Positions 55,176 through 64,000 of a stretch of DNA of 64,000 bases are shown here, in pieces. The stretch is from Ichthyosporea sp. XGB-2017a (lineage: Eukaryota; Opisthokonta; Ichthyosporea): the NCBI GenBank assembly GCA_002811675.1, contig PDIM01000004.1, positions 20,891-84,890 on the forward strand. Reading direction: 5' to 3'. Under the pieces are notes generated by a model, which ran no database searches, was not told the DNA's origin, and was given only the letters and a program-made list of their open reading frames with translations. The stretch's first letter is position 1. Every line of letters starts with the position of its first letter. A program made the position numbers and the translations under genes.

Positions 55176-56313
55176 TGGCGCACCTCTTTCTTTGAAATGA
55201 CGTACCAAACTACCCATACAACCCACCAATATCACAAGTCTGACTGTAGACAGCACCTTTTTTATGTTTTAATGTCTTTAAACGTGGTTATGAATAAATA
55301 TCTAACCCATAATGACTTTTTTTAATATCCGAAAATTGATGTTTATGCTTACAAAGAGAAGAATACCCAAGTTCACAAACCACTTGTGTAAGATGTGTTA
55401 AAATTGGTTAAAATTGGATCTACGCTTGCTCTTTTTGCTAAATGCAATATTGGACAGCTGGCAATGTTTTACAGAACAAAAGCTCTGGCGTGGTTTCGAA
55501 AGACATGCGACTGTTTCGGTGAGCAAACATGAACTACTAAACTTGGGTCTTGCTGATGACTTGAAAGTTAAGCTCACAGTCCCAACTCCCACTGTACATG
55601 CAGTCCAGAGGGCAGAGAGCCCTTCGCATCTTGTAGCCTGTGAGGTTTCAGAGTCGAGTGCTCGTAGCTAGACGTTATCTTTACCCTAAACCACACTTCA
55701 AGTTACTGTAACATATAATTATCAGTTATCGCCCTACACGGCACCCCAAATTATTCACTATAGATATTCTGGTTGTGCCAGAACTATTTATCTTCTATTT
55801 ATATCCAAATGAATGGCTCCCCGAGCACTATTCGCATGGACATGGCCTACATAATCAGAGACCGCACTAGAGAGAGGCTGTCAAGATACCATTATAATTC
55901 CCAATAACAATAACAATAACAAACATAATAACAACAATAATAACAATAAGAATAACAATGAAATTGGGAAGACATGTGCAACACAGTTAGTGTAACTGTC
56001 CTGTCGAAGTGTTATTGTTGTTAAGAGTTATACGCTAGTGCAAATCTAACTTCGCAGTAGAATATTTTGAATGAGTATACCGGACACAAGGAAGAATATC
56101 TCCCTAAAGAATCAGACCACCGAAAGCAAAAGTACAAAACCACATTATCGTTCCTTCGATTATCCTTTGCCTTTGCACCCATCCTCTCGTGATAATAACT
56201 TCAGCCAAAGGGATTTAAACAACCTATCTTGCTGTTGTCCTATTTTTACTTTACTTTGACTTTCAGTTTTGCCCATATCACAGTACATATTTCAGCACTG
56301 TTTTTCTTCGAAG
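55176..56313. other. Intergenic with an AAT/AAC microsatellite
   Basis: AATAAA follows CENP-C at about 55293. A degenerate (AATAAC)n tract is at 55893-55960. A plus frame at 55414-55671 has no recognised domain. The CDC14 leader occupies the right end. Confidence 0.5.
55893..55960 (+). repeat. (AAT/AAC)n microsatellite
   Basis: Trinucleotide-like runs of AATAAC and AACAAT with few interruptions. Confidence 0.85.
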
Positions 56314-58123
56314 ATGGCAAAACAAGGAAATGGGCCAGTGGATCCAGACTACATTGAGATTATCAAGGACAGGCTCTACTTTGCATGCCAGAAGACAACT
56401 CCAAAGACACATCCTGATGTGCATTATTTCAGCACAGATACAGAGGTAAGTAGTTCTTTCGACCATAGCCTCCTCCTTATTGTGTAAAGTATACCTTTAG
56501 TTTCTCATCAAGACTACTATTTGATATCCCATCTATGAAACACAGTACACGTATCAAAGCTTCTACGATGATTTTGGACCTCTCAATCTAGGCATGCTCT
56601 ATCGCTACTGTCGTATGATCGAGAAGAAGCTTATTATGCCTAACCTACATCGTAAAATACTGGTGCATTACTGCAAGGGAAATGCTCGGGCGCGAACCAA
56701 CGCCATTTTTCTCATTGCCTCTTATGCGGTACTGTACCTGGACTGGTCCCCAGATAAGATGTATAAGGAGTTTATCAAGCTCCAGCTGCCGCTTGTTCCG
56801 TTTAGAGACGCTTCCTTTGGACCTTCTATTTATAATTTAGGAATGATTGATGTTCTCAAAGGACTACTCAAGGCAAAGTCCTGTGGGTTCTTGAACTTCA
56901 ACAACTTCTCGCTTGATGAATATCAATATTACGAAAGGGTAGAGAATGGGGACTTTAACTGGATTATACCTGGCCAGTTTCTCGCTTTTAGTGGCCCTCA
57001 TGGAACAAGATCTTACGCCAATGGCTACTCGCTATTTACCCCGGAAGACTACATTCCGTATTTCAAGTCTAACGGAATCAAAGCTGTTATTCGTTTGAAC
57101 AAGAAAATGTACGACAAGCGACAATTCACGTCCCATGGGATTAAACATTATGATATGTTTTTTGTGGACGGAAGCAACCCGACACAGGCCATCGTGGAAA
57201 ATTTCCTTCAGGTGTGTCAGCATGAGTTGTTGGATTTAGGCGGTGCTGTAGCAGTCCACTGCAAGGCCGGGCTTGGCCGCACAGGGACTCTCCTTGGGTG
57301 TTATATGATGAAACATTTTAAATTTACCGCCCCAGAAGCGATTGCCTGGCTGAGAGTGTGTAGACCAGGCTCTGTAATAGGTCCGCAACAGTTATTCCTG
57401 GAGGAGCAGCAAGCAAAGATGTGGCGAGCGGGAGAAAGTATGCAGACAAGGTCTGTTAGTGTTTCTACGAGAACGAAGCAAGAGATGGTGAGCCTTCAAA
57501 GTAGCCTTTCCTCCACCAAAAAGAAATCACAAGAAAGTAAAGACCTTGTAAGACCAAAATCGGTCAAGTTTTCGGGTAGTGTTCGAACAGCTGCGGAAAG
57601 CGAAGAGATGCTGACAGACTCTTTGCAAGGAGTTAAGATAATTGCACCCCGTGGCCATCACCATATTGCACTCACGCGGTCCGCCACCTCTTCCGGACTC
57701 ATGACAACAAAAAGTTCCTCAAACGCATCCTCTGACCATTCCATGAATGATATCAACCTCAGTAACCGACCCACATCGCAGGGAGCGGGTCTCCTTGCGC
57801 GAAAGTCCCGTAATCTTACTTCGGCATCCAATGCACCTTCTCAGTGCAACTTTAACGCACGAAGTGTTGATGATGGTAGGGACAGCTTTCTAAAAGGAGC
57901 AGTGAACCATCGAAACCTGCCCATCCACGGGTCCTCGGCAACACTCACACGCACTGGTTCTGTAGTAGAAAATCGACTAAACGCCACAATTGGTTGTGTG
58001 TCGGGGGTGCGTATGACTCGTGCAAGCACTCTCCGTGCAAAGAGTGCACATAGTCGGGGACGCAATGCTATTTCTTCTTCGGACTCGTTATCCATTGTTG
58101 GTCGGTCAGGGGGGAGAAAATGA
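56314..58123 (+). CDS. CDC14: CDC14 dual-specificity protein phosphatase
   Basis: Exons 56314-56445 and 56546-58123 (100-nt intron, phase 0) give 569 residues. The N-terminal core A domain (about 12-180: IIKDRLYFACQKT; NARARTNAIFLIASYAVLYL) is followed by the catalytic B domain, with P-loop AVHCKAGLGRTGT, catalytic Cys about 283 and the general-acid Asp region (FVDGSNPTQA). YDMFFVDG and WLRVCRPGSVIGPQQ are CDC14 signatures. The C-terminal 200 residues are basic, Ser-rich and disordered, where other CDC14s carry phospho-regulation and nuclear export or import signals. The family dephosphorylates Cdk sites (pSer-Pro) in late mitosis or cilia. ATG 56314 replaces an in-frame TTG 45 bp upstream. 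An AATAAA signal is near 58405. Confidence 0.95.
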
Positions 58124-59001
58124 AGAGGGTGTGAGGTCTGAGGATGCGCGAAGACTGCGCGCATGATAAATGCTATTTACTGAAATACACAACTTTGACT
58201 TTTACTGCAATACACTATTTGGATAGCGACAAAAGCTGCTTTTAACAGATGCCCATCTCTCTAAAGTCCATGCATTCCACTGGGGAAAGGGCCAAAGCTA
58301 AGGATGAAGGGAACACTCCACTTGACCCTATAGCGGAACATAACAGTTAAACATAAAGACAAAACAAGCACACCAACAACGACACAACGTCAGAGCAGCA
58401 AACACAATAAAGCGATATTCAATCTCCTTGAAGAACTGTTAATCCTGGGGACCATAACCCTTCGTATAATTATTAGCTGTGTTGTTGTGGCAAAGGAGCT
58501 GCACGGCCACTCTGACTACAATTTTGTGCCTTTTTTTTGTTCATGTTGTTTGCTTATTTATTTGTATTGATTCTTTATTATTTATCCGCATTGATTAAGA
58601 TTTATAAACTGAACAGTGTTTGTGTTCTCCTCTTCTGGGTTTGGTAGGTGCCTGATTCTTCTTTTTGTTTTTAGTGCTGTTTCGTGTGCTAAATTGTGGG
58701 GCTATATCCTTGTCGTACCTCAAGGAGAGGGGTGGGTGAAGTGAATGCGCATTATCACGACTGCCAAGTTTAGAGACAACAAGCGGTTCACGCAGCAAAT
58801 TTATGGCTTTATTTGTTCAGCAAAAAAGCCAAAAAAGTAAATGGTTTCAGCGTTTGCAGAGGGATTGAATAAGAGAACTGAATGTTGGGCTGTGTGTGTT
58901 TCCGTAACTGTCTGGGGGCCTCCTATATTGCCCCCGTTCGACCAACCCATGTTCAAAATTTGAGTCAATTAAGGCACCTTTGAATGTTTATGTAAAACTG
59001 T
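58124..59001. other. Intergenic, CDC14 3' flank
   Basis: T-rich central part. The minus frame at 58595-58798 has no domain. Nothing else is seen. Confidence 0.5.
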
Positions 59002-59378
59002 TCAATCTGGAGTCTTAACGGATACTCTCGAGGGGTTTTGCTCCCCGAAAGGCGATCCCGCCTGTGGTGTAACCTTCGCAACTAAAATTTTCCCATCATA
59101 CAGCCGCAATTCAATGTGATTTGGTTCGGGGTACATTCTCCCAGTCCACTTTTGGTCATTGGAGTAGCTGTAGCTTTCTTGAAAGCACGCTTTAGCATCC
59201 TCGCCCCTCTATTAAAATAGCCTCAAACCCCCTGCAACTCGAAACTTCTTTCCAGAGCTGAGCTACAGTGTCTTGAGCATCGTCCATTAGATTAGTCTCA
59301 ACAATCTCGAGGACGTGAAGAACGACTGCATCCCTTGACCAATTTGGTAAAGTCGTGAACACGACTAGCGAAGCTGGG
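59002..59378 (-). pseudogene. Coding-like remnant with one frameshift, product unrecognised
   Basis: Read on the minus strand, about 59378-59193 gives a good open frame (containing LPNWSRDAVVLHVLEIVE) and, after skipping one base near 59193, the frame resumes (DAKACFQESYSY; HIELRLYDGKILVAKVTP) to a TGA at 59002. Composition is protein-like on both sides. No initiating ATG or splice signals were found, so it is most likely a decayed gene or the 3' end of a longer one. Confidence 0.35.
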
Positions 59379-59686
59379 AATGGTGATAAGGCAGCCTTAC
59401 CAATTTACTGGAAAGGAAGAAGAGAAGGACTTCCTGAGCCTTTGTTTTAGTTTGGTACATATGCGCGAAGCGTTTACTCAGCATAGTTATTTACTTTTGT
59501 TTTTCTTGTGTTTTTTTTTTTTTTTGGTACAGGATACGTCGCGGCTGGCTGGTAATTTATTCTATTTAAACGACACAGAGAGAGAACAATCAAAAGTGAT
59601 AAACTAGTCCAAAATCTATAGAGCGCATCTGTTTGGTATTGTTGTACACTGCACAACTCTCAGGCGCAGGGGTGCGTTGCTGTCAA
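59379..59686. other. Intergenic, 5' flank of the Siw14-like phosphatase
   Basis: T-rich tract at 59510-59525. No coding frame with support before ATG 59687. Confidence 0.45.
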
Positions 59687-60371
59687 ATGGAAACACCAGA
59701 TAATGAATTGGAAACCTATGTAGAAGAGGAAGAACTCATTCCTCCAGAGAACTTCGCCATGGTGGCTAAAGGAATCTACCGCAGTGGATTCCCGAAGAAG
59801 AAGAACTTTCCCTTCCTCAAGAAGCTCGGCCTCAAGACAATTCTTACAGTGGTCCTCGAGGACTACCCAGAAGCCAATATGGAGTTCTGCAAGCAAAACG
59901 ATATCACTTTTCTTCAGTACGGTGTTCCTGGCAACAAGGAACCCTTTGTCGATATCCCCGAGGAAGTAATTCGCGATGCTGTAGTGAAGCTGCTGGATGT
60001 GCGGCTCCATCCGGTACTGATCCACTGTAACAAGGGCAAGCACAGGACAGGGTGCCTGGTAAGTTGTCATTCCATGTACTTTTGAAATATTTCAGAGCCC
60101 CTCACCCCAGTCACTAACTCAATCTGGTATTATGCTCTTCCTTTATTGCTTACTTTGTTATTATCTGTTTGTCTATGTGTTATCTTGTGCCTTTTCTCCA
60201 AAGGTTGGCTGTCTTCGCAAAGTGCAGCATTGGAGTCACACGTCTGTGTGCGATGAATATCGCAGATTTTCACACCCAAAGTCCCGAGCTCTTGACCAAC
60301 AATTCATTGAGCTATTCGAGTGTGCAAAAGTCAGGTACAACCGCCTCTATAAGCCAGATTGGCTGGATTAG
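59687..60371 (+). CDS. Atypical dual-specificity phosphatase, Siw14/Oca1 (PFA-DSP) family
   Basis: Exons 59687-60058 and 60204-60371 (145-nt intron, phase 0) give 179 residues. The family opening FAMVAKGIYRSGFP is followed by GLKTILTVVLEDYPE, and the P-loop is IHCNKGKHRTGCLV (catalytic Cys about 114). The Lys-rich P-loop is typical of PFA-DSPs, which cleave inositol pyrophosphates rather than phosphotyrosine. After the intron, VGCLRKVQHW and a C-terminal helix (YKPDWLD) match Siw14-like ends. The intron splits the domain right after the P-loop. ATG 59687 is the first in frame; upstream in-frame codons start only with TTG. AATAAA is near 60436. Cytosolic, regulating inositol pyrophosphate and stress signalling, by family. 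Confidence 0.9.
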
Positions 60372-60559
60372 AGTCAAAAATAAACCATCCCACCGCCCAG
60401 AGTCTATCTTACTTGAACATAATATATGTAGACGAAATAAAGATCCTGTTCAAGAATCCCTTTGAGAATCGAACTACCATTCTTCATAAGACAGGCTCGA
60501 CGTTCCTTTATTTATAGTCTGAATGAAAAGGACAATTCCCATTGAGGAATGCTATGTAA
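60372..60559. other. Short intergenic stretch
   Basis: 3' UTR of the phosphatase gene. Nothing else seen. Confidence 0.5.
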
Positions 60560-61272
60560 TGTAAAAAGTCTAAATCATGCTTTGACGACAATATAAAATA
60601 TAGAAGAAAGCACTGTGTATTCAAGAACGCGAAAGAACCAGTCATCCCCACCCAGGCAAAAAGAGTCGTCGGAGTGCCCGAAACTCCTACAAGGAATGCG
60701 AAAGCGGTGTCTTCTACCGGCGCCAGCGATTTCAACCGTGGGACTCCCATGGAGCCAATCACGCCCTGTGATTCGTGAAACAAATGACAAACATGCTCAC
60801 TGCCCTGATGCTCCTAAGGGCAAGAAAACCGCAGAACAAACCCCAGAACATTATGTCTTTGAATATGTTTTTGATCAGGTTAGCCAAGATCAATGGAATG
60901 ACATTAACAGCAAATGTTTGGCAATTTGCTCAGCGTATGGACAACACGAAATCATTATGCGCAGTGACTTGTCTAAGATGTGAGTGATGCTGAACGTAAG
61001 TTTGCTTATATTCTTCGAGCATACTATGATCGCCTGCTTCCAGCGAAGAGTAGGTTAAATATCAATGGGGTATACAATGCTATTTGTACGATCTTCTCTT
61101 TCCCGGTTGGTCTTTTCCAAGCGTTGATGACTCGGATATTGATTTCGCTGATGCATCTTAGGACTTTTGCCTTCAGAACGATCACCTTGTTTTCATTCAA
61201 CCAGCCTACCTGGAACAGTCGGACTACGACCTGACAACGTTGCTTCATTGGGATGATGACCATTTCATTTAA
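60560..61272 (+). CDS. Unrecognised protein with helical domain, two internal frame breaks
   Basis: Coding-like sequence runs in one frame from about 60560 (AKRVVGVPETPTRNAKAV) to 60775, switches at a TGA (60776-60778) to a second frame (HYVFEYVFDQVSQDQWNDI) until 60980, and at another TGA (60981-60983) returns to the first (AERKFAYILRAYYDRLL). A 92-nt GTATAC...TTAG intron (61070-61161) of standard size and matching phase joins the last exon, ending DDDHFI-stop at 61272. The middle and last parts look like a folded alpha-helical domain with an acidic tail. I do not recognise the family and found no start codon; a 5' exon is likely missing. The two breaks may be decay, assembly errors or recoding. 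Its stop lies 4 bp from the stop of ERCC8 on the other strand. Confidence 0.45.
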
Positions 61273-61276
61273 CAAT

Positions 61277-62902
61277 CTATATCTCGTCCAAGTCAGAGTC
61301 CCAATGGTCACTGTCATCCACACCATGCCCATCCACGTCCTCAAAAGCATTCAGTCCAAGGCCTTGGCGACGAAGACGCTCTTCCTCTTCGCGCTTTCGT
61401 CGAAGTTCCATCTCCTTTAATTCCTCGTCCATCTTTCGCTCTTCCTCTCTAGGCGTATACACCAGCAATTGGTTATCTCTCCCTGCACTCAGCAACTGCT
61501 GCCCTACTGTACATGCCACAACACAGTTGATGCCTTTATAATGGCCCTTGAGCGTATACAACTTGCGTCCACTCAATATCTCATATACATTAACATCACT
61601 CCCGCAAGGATGAAACATCAAATCAGGAGTACAGTCCCACCTTGGGGTCACCGAAAATTGCATATGCAGCTGGCTACTGTTACGAATACCCGTATAATGC
61701 ACCAGAGAGTCTGTGCAACGAAAGGCATCCCACATCCGTACCCGATTATCGAGTCCTGTGCTCAGAATCCGTAGCCCGTCACTGGTAAACTGCACTCCAT
61801 TAATCCCCTTCGTGTGCGCCCGTCGTGTTTCTCTCAGATGGGCACTTCGCACATTTCGCTGACTGGCAGCCAGGCCAGAGAGGGTACTGGTGCCCCTTAC
61901 ACCACTTCTGCTCCTAGAGGAGGAGGGCGAGGACTCTGCACCTTTGTCACCTCCAAGCTGTTTTCCATATCCCGCCCAAAGATCCCGTTCGAGTTTGGTC
62001 TTGACCTCTTCTTTATGCTCAGACATACCCATCCCTTCTTCATCTTCTGCCTCCTCGTCACTAGGATATCCCTCCCACTGCCCCTCCATCACACGTCTTC
62101 CCTGCCGTCGGTGGTGCCTTTTTCGCTTCTCCCCCGCAGACGCTCCCTCCTGTGTTACCCAGCAATTCTCACTCACTTCCCCTTGCCCCATCTGGAAGCT
62201 ATGCAAATAACCACCACTGTTGCGCACATCCCACAGCAACAACTTCCCATCCATCCCCCCAGTGGCTAGCAGATTCTCGTCTGTGGGAGACCAGCACACC
62301 CCGGGCACCCCTCCCCCCTCTCCGTGCCCGTTCAGGCGATGCGAGTTGGCCCCTGAGCGGAGATCCACAAGATACACGCACTGAGCCCGCGTACCCACCG
62401 CCACCAGGAAGGGTGTGGCACTGGCGAGGGACTGCGAGTGGTGGTAGATCTGCGAGAACATGGGAAACTCCGTCACGGGCACCATCTCGTTGGTGTCCCA
62501 CACCTTCAACACCTTGTCACTAGATCCCGTCGTAAACATGCCTGTATCATGCGGAAACCAGCACACAGACCTCACCCCGTACTTGTGTGCTCCTTCGTCC
62601 CCCCTCTGTACACTACAAACTGGCTTAATCACCTTCTTGTGCGCCCCTTCCTCCCCATGCTCCTGCTCCTGCATATCATAGATCACCACACTGCAGTCGG
62701 CATTACCAGTAAGAACATATCGATGCTCACTCTGATCAAAGTCCATACTGGTGATGCCACCAACCCCACCCCCACCCGTCCTTCTCTGCACCCTCACATG
62801 GTTGGAAAGATCAAGATCGAGCCAACGCCGCGTACAATGCGCTCGCGTCAGCACAGTGGCCGGGTGGACACCCAGCTCGCGGTTCATCACAAAATGAAAC
62901 AT
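61277..62902 (-). CDS. ERCC8: CSA/ERCC8-type WD40 DNA-repair protein
   Basis: 541 residues from ATG 62902 (MFHFVMNRELG aligns with the short N-terminus of CSA; an in-frame ATG at 63013 would add 37 Cys-rich residues that relatives lack). WD-type blades include MDFDQSEHRYVLTGNADCSVVIYDM, VRSVCWFPHDTGMFTTGSSDKVLKVWDT, GVCWSPTDENLLATGGMDGKLLLWD and GVQFTSDGLRILSTGLDNRVRMWD; YTLKGHYKGINCVV forms the last blade. CSA is the substrate receptor of a DDB1-CUL4 ubiquitin ligase in transcription-coupled repair. An insertion of about 115 charged residues (basic, then acidic) splits blades in the second half. The C-terminus ends in an acidic WDSDLDE motif, like human CSA. Intronless; tail-to-tail with the previous gene. 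Confidence 0.9.
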   Translation of the reverse strand: MFHFVMNRELGVHPATVLTRAHCTRRWLDLDLSNHVRVQRRTGGGGVGGITSMDFDQSEHRYVLTGNADCSVVIYDMQEQEHGEEGAHKKVIKPVCSVQRGDEGAHKYGVRSVCWFPHDTGMFTTGSSDKVLKVWDTNEMVPVTEFPMFSQIYHHSQSLASATPFLVAVGTRAQCVYLVDLRSGANSHRLNGHGEGGGVPGVCWSPTDENLLATGGMDGKLLLWDVRNSGGYLHSFQMGQGEVSENCWVTQEGASAGEKRKRHHRRQGRRVMEGQWEGYPSDEEAEDEEGMGMSEHKEEVKTKLERDLWAGYGKQLGGDKGAESSPSSSRSRSGVRGTSTLSGLAASQRNVRSAHLRETRRAHTKGINGVQFTSDGLRILSTGLDNRVRMWDAFRCTDSLVHYTGIRNSSQLHMQFSVTPRWDCTPDLMFHPCGSDVNVYEILSGRKLYTLKGHYKGINCVVACTVGQQLLSAGRDNQLLVYTPREEERKMDEELKEMELRRKREEEERLRRQGLGLNAFEDVDGHGVDDSDHWDSDLDEI

Positions 62903-63484
62903 TACAGACACTCCAACACAAACACAAAACTCCCCAAATGTACATAATCCCTCCCCTCTCCAGCACCACACTCGAGTATGGACAACCACCCACAACCCAC
63001 AGTCCAAAAGCAAATCCTGCAGTCAGTCCTCAATAGAATCTCCCTCCCCTCTCTTCTTCCTCTTCCTGACTACTGACCCTCTTCTTCCCTGTGCATGGAG
63101 GGAGGAGAGGAGGGAATAGGTCTGTGATAGTCGTCCATGTGCATGTGCAGTTACTACTTCAACTAAACAACTCTGCTGCTATAGCTGCCTGCCTGCCTCT
63201 CTCTATTCCCTCTGCGTGTACACCTTAACTGTCTGTTGATTTTGATCCTCCCAGCTGTGTGCTCCAGTGAATTTCAGGTGAAGTGGGTGGCTGTCAATCG
63301 CAGACAGCTGGCCTGGATCTAAGTGAAAATTGCACCAAAGAGAGTTGTTAGGGGAATCAGCTTTTATTTGAAAATCCGAAAGCTGTGAAACACCGAGAGG
63401 GGAAGGCAAGCAGGGCAACAAACATCAACTGCATTACTTTTTAGTATTAATTTGTATATTGGACATTTATCTCCTTCACACACA
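62903..63484. promoter_or_regulatory. Divergent 5' region of ERCC8 and peptide deformylase genes
   Basis: 582 bp between two divergent starts (62902 - and 63485 +). CT-rich on the plus strand near 63050. No specific motif assigned. Confidence 0.45.
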
Positions 63485-64000
63485 ATGACATCCCTGGTGT
63501 CTCGGTTTATTAGCAGGATGGGGCTTTCCTCTGCGACAGGGGCAGCAGTCTCCCCCATCGAAGGTGAGTGTAGAGAGAGAGGGAGAGAGAAAGAGAGCAA
63601 GGGACTAACTAACTGGTTTATTGTGTCTGTTATTGTCTGACGTAGGGATCAAGTACCCGTGTGGTCACTCCAGGCGCAATGATGTAATTCGACAGCCTTG
63701 TATTGCGGTGCCAAATGAAATGTTTGGGACAAAGAAACTGGAGGATATGGTGCAGCACTTGATCCGCGCCAAGAGATCGGTTCCCTGCGTAGGACTCGCT
63801 GCTCCTCAATTGGGGTACAACTATCGGTTATATGTGGTTGAGATCCGGGAAGAGGAGCTGGAGAAGAAGGGAATAAGCAAAGAAACGGCCAAGGACGTGG
63901 GGTCAGAGGCCTTCCCTATGAAGGTGTTTGTGAATCCTAAACTAAAGGTCACCAATCGCCAGACCGTAAATGAATTTGAGGGGTGTCTATCTGTGCCACA
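63485..64000 (+). CDS. Peptide deformylase, organelle-type, 5' part (cut by window end)
   Basis: Exon 1 63485-63563 (26 codons plus one base) encodes an Arg/Ser-rich leader (LVSRFISRMGLSSATG) that resembles an organelle presequence. An 82-nt intron (63564-63645, GTGAGT...CGTAG, containing a GA-rich microsatellite) leads to exon 2, which continues past 64000. Visible are the first conserved motif VGLAAPQLG (about residue 75) and the second, EGCLSVP (near the window end), which supplies the metal-binding Cys; the HEXXH motif lies beyond the window. The enzyme removes N-formyl groups from organelle-made proteins, so its presence points to an active organellar translation system. Incomplete only because of the window end. 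Confidence 0.93.
63573..63602 (+). repeat. (GA)n microsatellite inside the deformylase intron
   Basis: GAGAGAGAGGGAGAGAGAAAG-type tract between donor and acceptor of the intron. Confidence 0.85.

Noticed and set aside
55414-55671. 85-codon plus-strand frame 3' of CENP-C
   Set aside because: Plausible composition but no domain or splice support, and it overlaps a minus-strand frame of similar quality.
1-64000. tRNA, rRNA, CRISPR arrays and prokaryotic operon signals
   Set aside because: No cloverleaf with a standard T-arm, no rRNA-like segment and no regularly spaced direct repeats were seen by eye; a covariance-model scan could not be run.

Overview
The window is nuclear DNA from a unicellular eukaryote. 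Evidence: GT-AG introns of about 73-100 nt that join conserved reading frames, AATAAA-type signals after most stops, and clearly eukaryotic genes (cytoplasmic dynein heavy chain, CENP-C, CDC14, CSA/ERCC8, Ric8, HspBP1/Fes1, a PTB-like splicing factor, OSCA/TMEM63). Many genes have no intron, including one of 13.7 kb. A WOPR (Gti1/Pac2) protein, a family known mainly from fungi, sits beside animal/amoeba-like genes (Ric8, cathepsin-like protease, alpha-kinase). A protist near the opisthokont or amoebozoan radiation is my inference; the species is not identified.

Layout. 1-5.3 kb: a large orphan multi-pass membrane protein (-). 5.7-7.3 kb: two short LINE copies, each with an inverted 5' part and a poly(A) tail, next to GTGGAC-type repeats. 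7.4-9.5 kb: an alpha-kinase gene with interrupted frames. 10.8-12.5 kb: an orphan secreted or membrane glycoprotein. 12.9-13.8 kb: a papain-family protease (-). 14-21.8 kb: gene-poor and repeat-rich, with a divergent LINE 3' end, an inverted minisatellite-like array, short dispersed repeats and a probable small Cys-rich secreted protein gene. 21.8-23.1 kb: the WOPR regulator. 24.7-27.6 kb: a broken aerolysin-like gene, a LINE ORF2 remnant touching its 5' side, and a three-exon gene for a small His-rich secreted protein.

28.4-64 kb is a compact housekeeping block. It holds dynein heavy chain (-), a PTB-like four-RRM protein (+), HspBP1/Fes1 (-) divergent from Ric8 (+), OSCA/TMEM63 channel (+), CENP-C (+), CDC14 (+), an atypical Siw14-like phosphatase (+), an unrecognised acidic-tailed protein with two frame breaks (+) whose stop lies 4 bp from the stop of ERCC8/CSA (-), and the 5' part of a peptide deformylase (+) cut by the window end.

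Functional links are loose. Dynein, CENP-C and CDC14 all act in mitosis. HspBP1 and Ric8, both helical-repeat exchange or chaperone factors, share a 5' region of about 400 bp. The gene-poor 14-28 kb interval holds mostly secreted proteins, transposon debris and repeats, whereas 28-64 kb holds conserved intracellular genes. No tRNA, rRNA or CRISPR array was recognised.
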